NCBI GenBank assembly: GCA_902576335.1
Contig: CACGVC010000004.1
Span: 1 to 64,000 of the forward strand
DNA: 64,000 nucleotides
Direction of reading: 5' to 3'
Source of the DNA: an uncultured Pelagibacteraceae bacterium
Lineage (GTDB): Bacteria > Pseudomonadota > Alphaproteobacteria > Pelagibacterales > Pelagibacteraceae
A program made the position numbers and the translations under genes. Numbering within the stretch: position 1 is the stretch's first letter; the number at the start of each line of letters is the position of its first letter. Of the stretch, positions 49,850 through 57,046 are shown piece after piece. Below the pieces are notes generated by a model, which was not told the DNA's origin, searched no databases, and was given only the letters and a program-made list of their open reading frames with translations.

Positions 49850-50259
49850 ATTTTTTTGGTAAGCACCAAATGGTTTACCCATTCTTTTTGGTCTTTTTTA
49901 AAAACCGCTGCATCCATAATTTGCTTAATAAAAAAAGTACCAAGACCACCTGGTTTAATGTCATCTAATTTTCTGTGTTGAATATTTTCTGGTATTACTG
50001 CTTTGCCTTTATCAAAGAAACCTATCTCTAAATCACTATCTTTAAGTGAAATTTTGATCTCCATTCTGTCTGATGTTTCTGCAACATCTTTATAAGCGTG
50101 TTTAACAATATTTTGTGCAGCCTCAGCGATTGCTAATACAAGTTCATCTTTTTGTTCTTGGGGTAAATTTATTTTTTCAAATACTTCTCTAGAAAAAGTT
50201 CTCACTTCTTTCAAGCTGGCAGTGCTTACAAGGAAATCTTTAGACTCTTCAATATTCAT
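49846..50259 (-). CDS. RsbW/SpoIIAB-like anti-sigma or switch kinase (HATPase)
   Basis: The 137-residue protein is a stand-alone HATPase_c domain: N box LVLAIAEAAQNIVKHAYKD near residue 42, G1 box LEIGFFDKGKAVIP near residue 77, and G2 box GGLGTFFIKQIMD near residue 104. In known partner switches such kinases phosphorylate a STAS antagonist and sequester a sigma factor or other effector. The upstream STAS gene shares a stop/start base (TAATG). No sigma factor is encoded nearby, so the output target is open. It is convergent with pilC, inside the pilus locus. Confidence 0.88.
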   Translation of the reverse strand: MNIEESKDFLVSTASLKEVRTFSREVFEKINLPQEQKDELVLAIAEAAQNIVKHAYKDVAETSDRMEIKISLKDSDLEIGFFDKGKAVIPENIQHRKLDDIKPGGLGTFFIKQIMDAAVFKKDQKEWVNHLVLTKKI

Positions 50260-50558
50260 TATTCCAAGTTTAAAATCTGTTCAAGTTTTGCCATCATAAT
50301 TACTTTTAAAACAGATTTACTTACCTCTTTAACAATGACTTTAGTATTATGCTCTAAAGCTTTTTGATGACTTTCAATTAAAACAGAAATTCCTGACGAG
50401 TCCATGTAGGAAACATCTTTTAAGTTTAAATGAACTTCTTTTCCAGATTCTACTATAGGTAAAATGACCTCTTTTGCTTTTTCGGTCACGTCCATGTCTA
50501 TTTCGCCATTAAGAAATACTGTACTGATATTTCCTTCTTCTGTTACTTTATAAGTCAT
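50259..50558 (-). CDS. STAS-domain anti-sigma factor antagonist (RsbV/SpoIIAA-like)
   Basis: A 99-residue stand-alone STAS domain. The phosphorylation loop is YMDSSGISVLIESHQKA with candidate serines 54 and 55 just after Asp53, as in SpoIIAA/RsbV (DSSG). NGEIDMDVTEKA near residue 17 is the conserved first helix region. In the family the unphosphorylated form binds the kinase and frees its target; SpoIIE-type phosphatases regenerate it. Three such phosphatases are in this window. It is divergent from the major pilin gene across 164 bp, so both could respond to shared control. Confidence 0.9.
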   Translation of the reverse strand: MTYKVTEEGNISTVFLNGEIDMDVTEKAKEVILPIVESGKEVHLNLKDVSYMDSSGISVLIESHQKALEHNTKVIVKEVSKSVLKVIMMAKLEQILNLE

Positions 50559-50608
50559 AGATATTTAAAGACTGATAGCATAAATAAATCTTAAAATGTA
50601 TAATTTTT

Positions 50609-50622
50609 ACCCATTATGAACA
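50609..50622 (+). promoter_or_regulatory. Shared upstream element ACCCATTATGAACA before pilin gene
   Basis: ACCCATTATGAACA lies about 100 bp upstream of the pilin ATG in the 164-bp divergent spacer. A near copy differing by one base, ACCCATAATGAACA, lies at 55692-55705 upstream of the FecR-domain gene. A looser form ACCCAAAATGG is found upstream of the lipoprotein at 51814 and upstream of the small minus-strand gene at 28468. It may be a regulator site. Chance in AT-rich DNA cannot be excluded for the looser copies. Confidence 0.35.
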
Positions 50623-50722
50623 AAAAATATTTATTTTTGTTAGATATTCTAATGTTTATAAAGTATTTACATATCATAAATTATTAATAAGAATTAAGAA
50701 TTAAATAAAAAGAGGAAATAAA

Positions 50723-51277
50723 ATGAAAAATAACAAAGGTTTTACACTTATAGAATTATTGGTTGTTGTTGCAATCATAGGTATTTTAGCTGCAGTAGGA
50801 GTTGTTGCTTACAACGGGTACACTGGTGCTGCTAAAAAGAATGCAGTAAAAACCATACATGCCAATGTACTAAAGGTAGTAGCATCCGAGACAAAAAAAT
50901 GTACTTTGGATGACAGTGCAACAATTTTAAAGAATGCTGCTGGATCAGGTGGTATTACTTGCTCAGCTTATAACGATGCAGTAGATGATGGAACTGCAGG
51001 TGAAACAGTTGCAGATCATATATCTAGTGAGACAGATCCTATTTTTGCTGACAAGAGTCCATACAACAATGCATGTAATGCAGTGATGGCTGCAGCATCT
51101 GATGATGCTGGTGCTGAAGAACCTGAGGGTACTGGAGGTGGGTACGGTGGTGGAGAAACTGACTGTACTAGCACAACTGGTAAAGTTCAGGTATCAGGTA
51201 CTGGTAACTCAGTTTCACTTTCTACAGATCCAGGTGGTGGAGCAGATGGTATAACTGCGTCAATAGCGCTAGAATAA
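50723..51277 (+). CDS. Major-type type IV pilin
   Basis: A six-residue leader (MKNNKG) is followed by FTLIELLVVVAIIGILAAVG, the canonical class IVa N-terminus with Phe1 and Glu5. The 184-residue protein has Cys in TKKCTLD, ITCSAYND, NNACNAV and TDCTSTT, and a C-terminal region rich in Gly, Ala and Asp. A strong Shine-Dalgarno AGAGGA (50711-50716) precedes the ATG, stronger than most sites in the window, consistent with an abundant product. It probably forms the main fibre. It is followed by a second pilin 13 bp downstream. Confidence 0.9.
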   Translation: MKNNKGFTLIELLVVVAIIGILAAVGVVAYNGYTGAAKKNAVKTIHANVLKVVASETKKCTLDDSATILKNAAGSGGITCSAYNDAVDDGTAGETVADHISSETDPIFADKSPYNNACNAVMAAASDDAGAEEPEGTGGGYGGGETDCTSTTGKVQVSGTGNSVSLSTDPGGGADGITASIALE

Positions 51278-51290
51278 AAATCAAAATTAT

Positions 51291-51725
51291 ATGATCAAGA
51301 GCTCGGGATTTACTTTAATCGAGCTCTTGGTTGTAGTTGCTATAATAGGTATTTTGTCTGCGGTTGGAACTGTCGCTTATAATGGTTACATTGGTGGTAC
51401 AAAAAAAAAGGCTGCAGAAAATGTCTTAATGCAGATTGGATTAGCTCAAACAGATCATTACGCTAGTTGTGGAACTTATTATTCTACCGCAGATGGTTAC
51501 TGTGAAGTACCAACTGTAGAAGAGTCGTGTACACCATCTGATACAACAACAGAAGCTATAGGAACCGATCTATTTGGGAAAGCAAATTATATAAAGAAGG
51601 AAAATGGGTTTCTCTTTTGCTCGTTTTCATCAGGCACAACTTCTTACACAGTTAGAGCTCTAGGCCTCGGTGATTGCCAGTTAGATATAGACGATAGTGG
51701 TAGTATTGATACTTCGGAATGTTAA
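51291..51725 (+). CDS. Second pilin with C-terminal disulfide-bracketed EF-hand loop
   Basis: The leader MIKSSG precedes FTLIELLVVVAIIGILSAVG, nearly identical to the first pilin over the hydrophobic helix, while the heads differ. The 144-residue protein ends CQLDIDDSGSIDTSEC: residues 132-143 fit the EF-hand loop pattern (Asp1, Asp3, Ser5, Gly6, Ser7, Ile8, Asp9, Glu12) between Cys129 and Cys144. This suggests calcium binding inside the disulfide D-region. The gene could be an alternative or minor subunit; a shared N-terminal helix allows co-assembly with the first pilin. Confidence 0.88.
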   Translation: MIKSSGFTLIELLVVVAIIGILSAVGTVAYNGYIGGTKKKAAENVLMQIGLAQTDHYASCGTYYSTADGYCEVPTVEESCTPSDTTTEAIGTDLFGKANYIKKENGFLFCSFSSGTTSYTVRALGLGDCQLDIDDSGSIDTSEC

Positions 51726-51813
51726 TAGCTACAATTATGAAATTGTAAATTAACCCAAAATGGATATATGGAAACTTTAATTTTATTTAAAATTTATATT
51801 TAAAGTATTTAAT

Positions 51814-52104
51814 ATGAAAAGATTAATTTTAATTTTAATAGTTTTTCCACTTTTAAGTAATTGCACTCAATATTCTGCTATGATGAATCCGAGTATTACA
51901 TTAGCAACCGGTGGAACCATTTCACAAGCCTCTACATCTTTTGCTAGCTCGCTGGCTGTTAACGAGGCAAAAAAAAGCTTACAAGCAGAAGTTACAGAAC
52001 AAGTATATTGTCAGACTTTTCATTCATCTGATTTAAATGAAATTTTTTTCGAGACTATTGATCAATCAGATTGTATTTACGACCCCATGAGTATTTATAG
52101 ATAA
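51814..52104 (+). CDS. Small lipoprotein, unknown function
   Basis: A 96-residue protein with a signal peptide ending in a lipobox LLSNC (Cys near residue 17), then a short polar part with two more Cys (VYCQTF, SDCIYD) near the end. Lipidation by Lgt is expected. It is 88 bp downstream of the second pilin and 9 bp upstream of the ammonium-transporter phosphatase, so it may be a pilus pilotin-like or accessory lipoprotein. No family is recognised. A 7-bp stem-loop (51730-51747) sits in the upstream spacer without a U tract. Confidence 0.6.
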   Translation: MKRLILILIVFPLLSNCTQYSAMMNPSITLATGGTISQASTSFASSLAVNEAKKSLQAEVTEQVYCQTFHSSDLNEIFFETIDQSDCIYDPMSIYR

Positions 52105-52113
52105 TACATATCA

Positions 52114-54267
52114 ATGATGCCCCAAGAAGTAATTGATGTACTAACAAGTAACATTGATACTTTATGGGTGATAGATTGCGCAATTCTAGTTTTTATAATG
52201 CAAGCGGGTTTCATGTGCATGGAAACTGGTTTATCACGGCATAAAAATAGCATTAATGTTGCCCTTAAAAATGCTGCAGACTTTGGAGTATCTGTAGTTA
52301 TTTTTTGGATATTTGGTTTTGGTATCATGTTTGGTACTTCTTATTACGGTTTTTTTGGCACTGATTTATTTTTTTTCAAAACTAACAAAGCGGAGTACAT
52401 GACTTACTTTGTATTCCAAGCAATGTTTGTTGCAACTGCTGCAACAATTATTTCTGGTGCTGTTGCTGAAAGAATGAAATTTAATGGTTATTTGATTATG
52501 ACTGTTTTAGCTACTGGAATAATTTATCCCATAGTTGGTCATTGGGCGTGGTCCTCAAGTTATCTTTCAAAATATGATACGGTAGATCAGTTACTAGTTG
52601 TTACTGGTTCAGTAAGAACAACCGGATGGCTTTCAGATTTAGGTTTTGTTGATTTTGCAGGAAGTACAATTGTACATTCTGTAGGTGGATGGATTGCGTT
52701 AGCAGCAGTAATTATTTTGGGGCCAAGAATTGGTAAATACTCCAATGCTAATAAAGGAAAATTTACTGGATCTAGTTTTCCACTTGCTGTTTTAGGTACA
52801 CTCATTTTGTGGTTTGGATGGTTTGGTTTTAATGGCGGAAGCAACGGTGCAATGGATGAAGTAGTGCCTTTAATTTTAATCAATACATTTTTAGCTGCTG
52901 CTTTTGGTTTATTAACTGGATTAGGTATTTCATATTTTAAACACAAGAAACCCGATCCTTTTTATATTATTTTAGGTCCGTTAGCAGGTTTAGTTGCAAT
53001 TACTGCAGGATGTAATTCAATGACATCTGTCACCGCAATTTTTGTTGGCATCATCGGTTCGGTTATTGCAATTTTTGTAAATGAACTTTTAAACAAATTT
53101 GAAATTGATGATGTTGTTGGTGCTGTCCCAGTTCATTTGGCTGCTGGTATTTGGGGAACTTTAGCTGTTGGGTTTTTTAGCGATTTAAATATTTTAGATA
53201 CTGGTCTTGATAGATTTTCACAAATTAAAATTCAATTAATAGGAATTTTGGCAATTGGATCATTTACATTTATATCTTCATTTATAATTTTAAGTTTTGT
53301 AAACAAATTTTATCCATTAAGAGTAAGTACGGTCCAAGAGGAATTAGGATTAAATATTGCAGAGCATAATGCGGTTTCAATTGAGCATGATTTAATTTCA
53401 ATTTTAAACAAACAATCAGAATCAGGAGATCTTAAGGTAAGAGGACCTCAAGATCCGTTCACTGCTGGTGGTGTAATTGGTCTTTATTATAATAAGTTAA
53501 TGAGTAAGCTTGAAACAACAGAGGAAGAAAAAAACAAGTGGCGTGAAAGAATTTCTAAAGAGGTTAAATTAGCTGTAAAAGTTCAAGAAAACTTTTTACC
53601 AAAAAGAAATTTAAAAAATTATCCTGTGCATGGTATTAACCTATCAGCGAGAGAGGTCTCAGGTGATTTCTTTAGCTTCTATCCTCACAATGATAGTATT
53701 TATTTTATAATTGCCGATGTTGCTGGTAAAGGTATTCATGCTGGAATGGTTATGGCTAAAGCTTCTACTTTGTTTGAAGTTTTGTCCCAATCAAAAGTAG
53801 ATCCAGACGAAATGGTTTTGCACATGAATAATGATTTAAATAATACTAAAACTGGTGGAATGTTTGTAACTTCAATAATTGGTGAATACAATTTAATTAC
53901 AGATGAAATTAGATGGGTGAACGCAGGTCATCAGCCTGCAATTGTTAGAGATGATAATGGGAAATATGAGCAGTTTCAAAGTTCAGCACCTCCCTTAGGT
54001 GTTATCAAACAGAAAGACAAAAGTATTTATAATATTAATAAGATGAAACTAAATGGCTCAAGATTTTATGCATTTACCGATGGATTATCTGAAAGCTTAA
54101 ATGATAAAGGACAAGAAATAGGTATCGACGGATCAATAGATATTATTGAGACTAATTATAACAAAGACACCACTCAACAATTAAATGATATAACTAAAAT
54201 GGTCGTAAATTTGAGCAAAAATCAAAAACTGTCTGATGACTTAACAGTAATAAGTATTGGAAAATAG
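52114..54267 (+). CDS. Ammonium transporter (Amt) fused to SpoIIE/RsbU phosphatase
   Basis: A 717-residue fusion. Residues 15-410 are an Amt/Rh-type channel: FIMQAGFMCMETGLSRHKNS, WFGWFGFNGGSNGAMDE, the first pore His188 in FAGSTIVHSVGGW and the second His341 in VGAVPVHLAAGIW. A linker leads to a C-terminal SpoIIE domain (about 485-717): QENFLPKRNL, VSGDFFSFY, ADVAGKGIHAG, NAGHQPAIV, YAFTDGLSE and DDLTVISIG. Both twin-His positions are intact, so ammonium passage or sensing is plausible. Amt domains fused to histidine kinases or GGDEF domains are known sensors. I infer that ammonium controls STAS-antagonist dephosphorylation. It ends the pilus locus. Confidence 0.93.
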   Translation: MMPQEVIDVLTSNIDTLWVIDCAILVFIMQAGFMCMETGLSRHKNSINVALKNAADFGVSVVIFWIFGFGIMFGTSYYGFFGTDLFFFKTNKAEYMTYFVFQAMFVATAATIISGAVAERMKFNGYLIMTVLATGIIYPIVGHWAWSSSYLSKYDTVDQLLVVTGSVRTTGWLSDLGFVDFAGSTIVHSVGGWIALAAVIILGPRIGKYSNANKGKFTGSSFPLAVLGTLILWFGWFGFNGGSNGAMDEVVPLILINTFLAAAFGLLTGLGISYFKHKKPDPFYIILGPLAGLVAITAGCNSMTSVTAIFVGIIGSVIAIFVNELLNKFEIDDVVGAVPVHLAAGIWGTLAVGFFSDLNILDTGLDRFSQIKIQLIGILAIGSFTFISSFIILSFVNKFYPLRVSTVQEELGLNIAEHNAVSIEHDLISILNKQSESGDLKVRGPQDPFTAGGVIGLYYNKLMSKLETTEEEKNKWRERISKEVKLAVKVQENFLPKRNLKNYPVHGINLSAREVSGDFFSFYPHNDSIYFIIADVAGKGIHAGMVMAKASTLFEVLSQSKVDPDEMVLHMNNDLNNTKTGGMFVTSIIGEYNLITDEIRWVNAGHQPAIVRDDNGKYEQFQSSAPPLGVIKQKDKSIYNINKMKLNGSRFYAFTDGLSESLNDKGQEIGIDGSIDIIETNYNKDTTQQLNDITKMVVNLSKNQKLSDDLTVISIGK

Positions 54268-54327
54268 TATGAATTCACAAAAAAATATTAATTGAAAAAA
54301 TAAATAGACTTAATATCTTTCACTTTT

Positions 54328-55629
54328 ATGAATTTAAATACCAACAAATTAATATTTGTTTTAATCTCAACATTCTTGCTGATGACAACCTTTGTTGTCT
54401 CTTCAGAAAAAAATATTACGTACATGCAAATTTTGCAAAAACCAAATGATTTAGATTTAAATTTAAAATATGCACAACAACAAGGTAAAATGGGAAATTT
54501 TAAGCAAACAATTTCTACACTTGAAAGATTGAATATGCTTTATCCTGATAATACTGAAATAAAATTATATCTATTATCAGTTCTGGTCCAAGTTGACTCA
54601 CCGGAAAAAGCATCAACAATTATTGAAGAAATGAAATTAAGAAGAGATCTTTCAGCTGAAGATTTAGAAACATTACAAGAAATTGAGGAAGAATTAAAAG
54701 ATCGAGAACCAAGTCTTTGGACTTTTGCTGCAGATTTTTCTACTGGTGTAATTGCCTCAGATAATGTTAATAGTGTTTCAAGCACAAGACTTAAAGAGTC
54801 ATCTGGAGAACGTGAAGCTTTCAACTCTCCAAAATTTGATAGAACTTTAAGTGGTAGTATGGGATTGTCTGCATCTAGACCTGTTGGAGAAGAGTCTTCG
54901 TTACTTATTAATTTATCTCAAACTACCTCAGAACAATATCTTGAAGCTGATGATGATTATCAAAGTTATGGATTAACTCTTGGATTGGATACAGTTTTTT
55001 TAGGACAAAGTGTTAGTCCATATTTTATTTTAAACAAATCAGATTATCAACATGATGCTGATAGTTTTTCAAAGATGTACGGTTTAGGCGGTTTCTTTTC
55101 TGTTGGGGAAAGAAATTCTTTTAGTTATGGATTTTCATATTCAAACTCGAAAGGAAATAATAACACAATGGATACTACCGCTAATGAAACGAATGCAAGT
55201 GGTCATAGTATAAGTTTAGGACACGACTTTATACTAAATCAACTGATCACAACTAATATTAGTTTAGGTTATAGTGATACCGACTCAAGAGTTGATGATG
55301 GAAATGATTATGAAAACTACGATGTAGGTTTTGGAATAAACTTTGCATTTCCTTGGGCTTATATTGCAGTAAGTAATAGTATGAGTTTTAATGATTATAA
55401 GAAAGCAGATACATCGGTTAATAATACAATAAGATCAGACTTCACAAATACATTTGATATTATGTTAACAAAAGCTATTGGGGACATTTTCCCTAGAATA
55501 GATCCCAATAGAAGCCTTTTTATAAATTTATCTTATGAAAAACTTTTTTCTGAAGCGAATATTATTAATTATGATTATATCGCAGATTCCTTTTCTCTAA
55601 GTTTTTCAAAATCTTTTAGGTTAAATTAA
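54328..55629 (+). CDS. TPR plus outer-membrane beta-barrel protein
   Basis: This 433-residue protein has a signal peptide (residues 1-25), one to three TPR-like repeats (residues 35-120, with GKMGNFKQTISTLERLNML), and a C-terminal beta-barrel of about 300 residues with alternating patterns such as YGLTLGLDTVFLGQSVSPYF and FSLSFSKSFRLN near the end. The layout recalls surface-lipoprotein-assembly modifiers (Slam/DUF560) but the match is not certain. It precedes the FecR-domain and CHASE2 genes on the same strand. TPR/barrel proteins often neighbour such genes. Confidence 0.6.
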   Translation: MNLNTNKLIFVLISTFLLMTTFVVSSEKNITYMQILQKPNDLDLNLKYAQQQGKMGNFKQTISTLERLNMLYPDNTEIKLYLLSVLVQVDSPEKASTIIEEMKLRRDLSAEDLETLQEIEEELKDREPSLWTFAADFSTGVIASDNVNSVSSTRLKESSGEREAFNSPKFDRTLSGSMGLSASRPVGEESSLLINLSQTTSEQYLEADDDYQSYGLTLGLDTVFLGQSVSPYFILNKSDYQHDADSFSKMYGLGGFFSVGERNSFSYGFSYSNSKGNNNTMDTTANETNASGHSISLGHDFILNQLITTNISLGYSDTDSRVDDGNDYENYDVGFGINFAFPWAYIAVSNSMSFNDYKKADTSVNNTIRSDFTNTFDIMLTKAIGDIFPRIDPNRSLFINLSYEKLFSEANIINYDYIADSFSLSFSKSFRLN

Positions 55630-55691
55630 ATTTTTTAATAAATATTTAATTTTTTGGTTAGATTAACCACAGTTTTATTGAGTTTTTTTTA

Positions 55692-55705
55692 ACCCATAAT
55701 GAACA
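55692..55705 (+). promoter_or_regulatory. Second copy of the ACCCATWATGAACA element
   Basis: ACCCATAATGAACA differs by one base from the copy before the first pilin gene and lies 40 bp upstream of the FecR-domain ATG at 55745. It may be a shared operator for pilus and envelope-sensor genes. The role is inference from sequence sharing alone. Confidence 0.35.
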
Positions 55706-55744
55706 TTAATTATTCCTATTTTCGTCTAAATTTGCTAGTTTTAA

Positions 55745-56986
55745 ATGATGAAAAAATTTTTTAGTGCAGTCATTGGGCTATTTTTAATTCTTTCTTCTCA
55801 AGTGAATTCTGCTGAGAAGCTTAGCATTGAAAAGCAACTTGTTGGAATAGTTGGAGCTATATCTGGAACGGTAAAAACTGAAACAAGAGAGCTAAAGGCT
55901 GGCGATAAAATTTATTTAAATGAAACAATTTATGCTGCACCAGGTTCAGGTACACAAATTTTATTATTAGATCAGTCTACTTTTACAGTTGGTGAGGACT
56001 CCGAAGTTGTCATGGATACATTTATTTTTGATCCAGAAACAAATGATGGAAAAATTGTTGCGAGCGTAAAACAAGGAAGTTTAAAAGTTATTTCAGGATT
56101 AATAAGTAAAAAAAATCCTGACAGCCTTACAGTCGAAGTTCCTGAGGGAACTTTAGGTTCAAGAGGAACAGAATTTCAAACAATAGTTTCAAAAGGAAAA
56201 ACAGATACTTTATTAATTGGTCCAGGAAAAAATAATACCTTAGGCATGAGACCAGGAGCGGTTTTAGTTGGAAATAATCTTGGTCAAACTTTATTAGATA
56301 ACCCATATAGTATGACTTCTATGACCAAAGGAAAAGCTCCAGGACAAGCAAAAAAAATTACTAAAAATCAATTAAAGAAATTTAACAAAAAGATGAAAGC
56401 GTTGAGAGTTGCGAAACTTTCACCAAATGAAACTAAAGCTGAGAGAAAACAATTACGAAAAACTCTTAAAAAAGAATTAAAAGCTCTAGGTTTTGAAAAA
56501 GAGGAAATTAAAACAATAATTAAAGAGAACATTCAAAAAGATAAAGAGAAAAAAGTAGCAATTAAAGCTGAAAGAGCAGAAAAGAAAAAAGCTCAGAAAG
56601 CTAAAGCTAAAGCTAAAAAGCAAAAGAAAAAAGCTAAATTAGACGAAGGTAAGAAAAAAGGTAAGAAGAAAAAAGCTAAGGCAAAAAATAAAAAAGGTAA
56701 AAAGAAAAAAGCTAAAGCTGAAAAGAAAAAAGGTACTAAGAAAAAAGCTACTAAGAAAAAAGCTACTAAGAAAAAAGCTACTAAGAAAAAACCAGCTAAA
56801 AAGAAAAAGGCAGTGAAGAAAAAGCCAGCTAAAAAGAAAAAAGCAGTAAAGAAAAAACCTAAAAAGAAGAAAAAAGTAGTTAAGAAGAAACCTAAGAGAA
56901 AAGTCGTTAAAAAGAAAAGAGTAGTGAAGAAGAAAAGAGCTGCTAAGAAGAAAAAAGCTAAAAAGAAAAGAAGAAAAAAGAAATAA
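55745..56986 (+). CDS. FecR-domain protein with histone H1-like polylysine tail
   Basis: A signal peptide (residues 1-23) is followed by a FecR domain: IVGAISGTVKTETRELKAGD, GSGTQILLLDQSTFTVGEDS, VASVKQGSLKVISG and VEVPEGTLGSRGTEF. After a linker, about residues 200-413 are low complexity, dominated by Lys with Ala, Thr and Pro, including KKKATKKKAT repeats and ending KKKKAKKKRRKKK. The DNA there is almost all purine and has 15-bp tandem copies at 56735-56794. FecR domains in periplasm pass signals from outer-membrane receptors. A secreted polycation could bind LPS, peptidoglycan or DNA. The fusion is unusual. Confidence 0.82.
   Translation: MMKKFFSAVIGLFLILSSQVNSAEKLSIEKQLVGIVGAISGTVKTETRELKAGDKIYLNETIYAAPGSGTQILLLDQSTFTVGEDSEVVMDTFIFDPETNDGKIVASVKQGSLKVISGLISKKNPDSLTVEVPEGTLGSRGTEFQTIVSKGKTDTLLIGPGKNNTLGMRPGAVLVGNNLGQTLLDNPYSMTSMTKGKAPGQAKKITKNQLKKFNKKMKALRVAKLSPNETKAERKQLRKTLKKELKALGFEKEEIKTIIKENIQKDKEKKVAIKAERAEKKKAQKAKAKAKKQKKKAKLDEGKKKGKKKKAKAKNKKGKKKKAKAEKKKGTKKKATKKKATKKKATKKKPAKKKKAVKKKPAKKKKAVKKKPKKKKKVVKKKPKRKVVKKKRVVKKKRAAKKKKAKKKRRKKK
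56735..56860 (+). repeat. Tandem repeats in the polylysine coding region
   Basis: The 15-bp unit ACTAAGAAAAAAGCT is at 56735-56749, 56750-56764 and 56765-56779, with a variant at 56780-56794. Two 33-bp units encoding AKKKKAVKKKP follow at 56795-56827 and 56828-56860. These identical copies imply recent slippage or unequal exchange, so tail length is likely to vary between strains. Confidence 0.75.
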
Positions 56987-56998
56987 ACAGATCTTTCC

Positions 56999-57017
56999 GT
57001 AAATAAGATTTATTTAC
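56999..57017 (+). terminator. Stem-loop between fecR-like and CHASE2 genes
   Basis: GTAAATAA (56999-57006) and TTATTTAC (57010-57017) form a perfect 8-bp stem with a 3-base loop, followed by TTTAAT. It is AU-rich and the U tract is short, so it may be a weak terminator, an attenuator or an mRNA-end stabiliser in the 60-bp gap. Confidence 0.35.
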
Positions 57018-57046
57018 TTTAATCCAATTACCTATAAATTTGATTT

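Noticed and set aside
29000..52100. Type II secretion system rather than type IV pilus
   Set aside because: The presence of PilT, a PilMN fusion, PilO/P, a PilY1-like protein and pilins with the class IVa N-terminus, without GspC/D/L/M, fits a pilus.
56560..56986. Non-coding purine-rich low-complexity DNA
   Set aside because: The frame stays open through the whole stretch and continues from a recognisable FecR domain, so it is coding for a lysine-rich tail.
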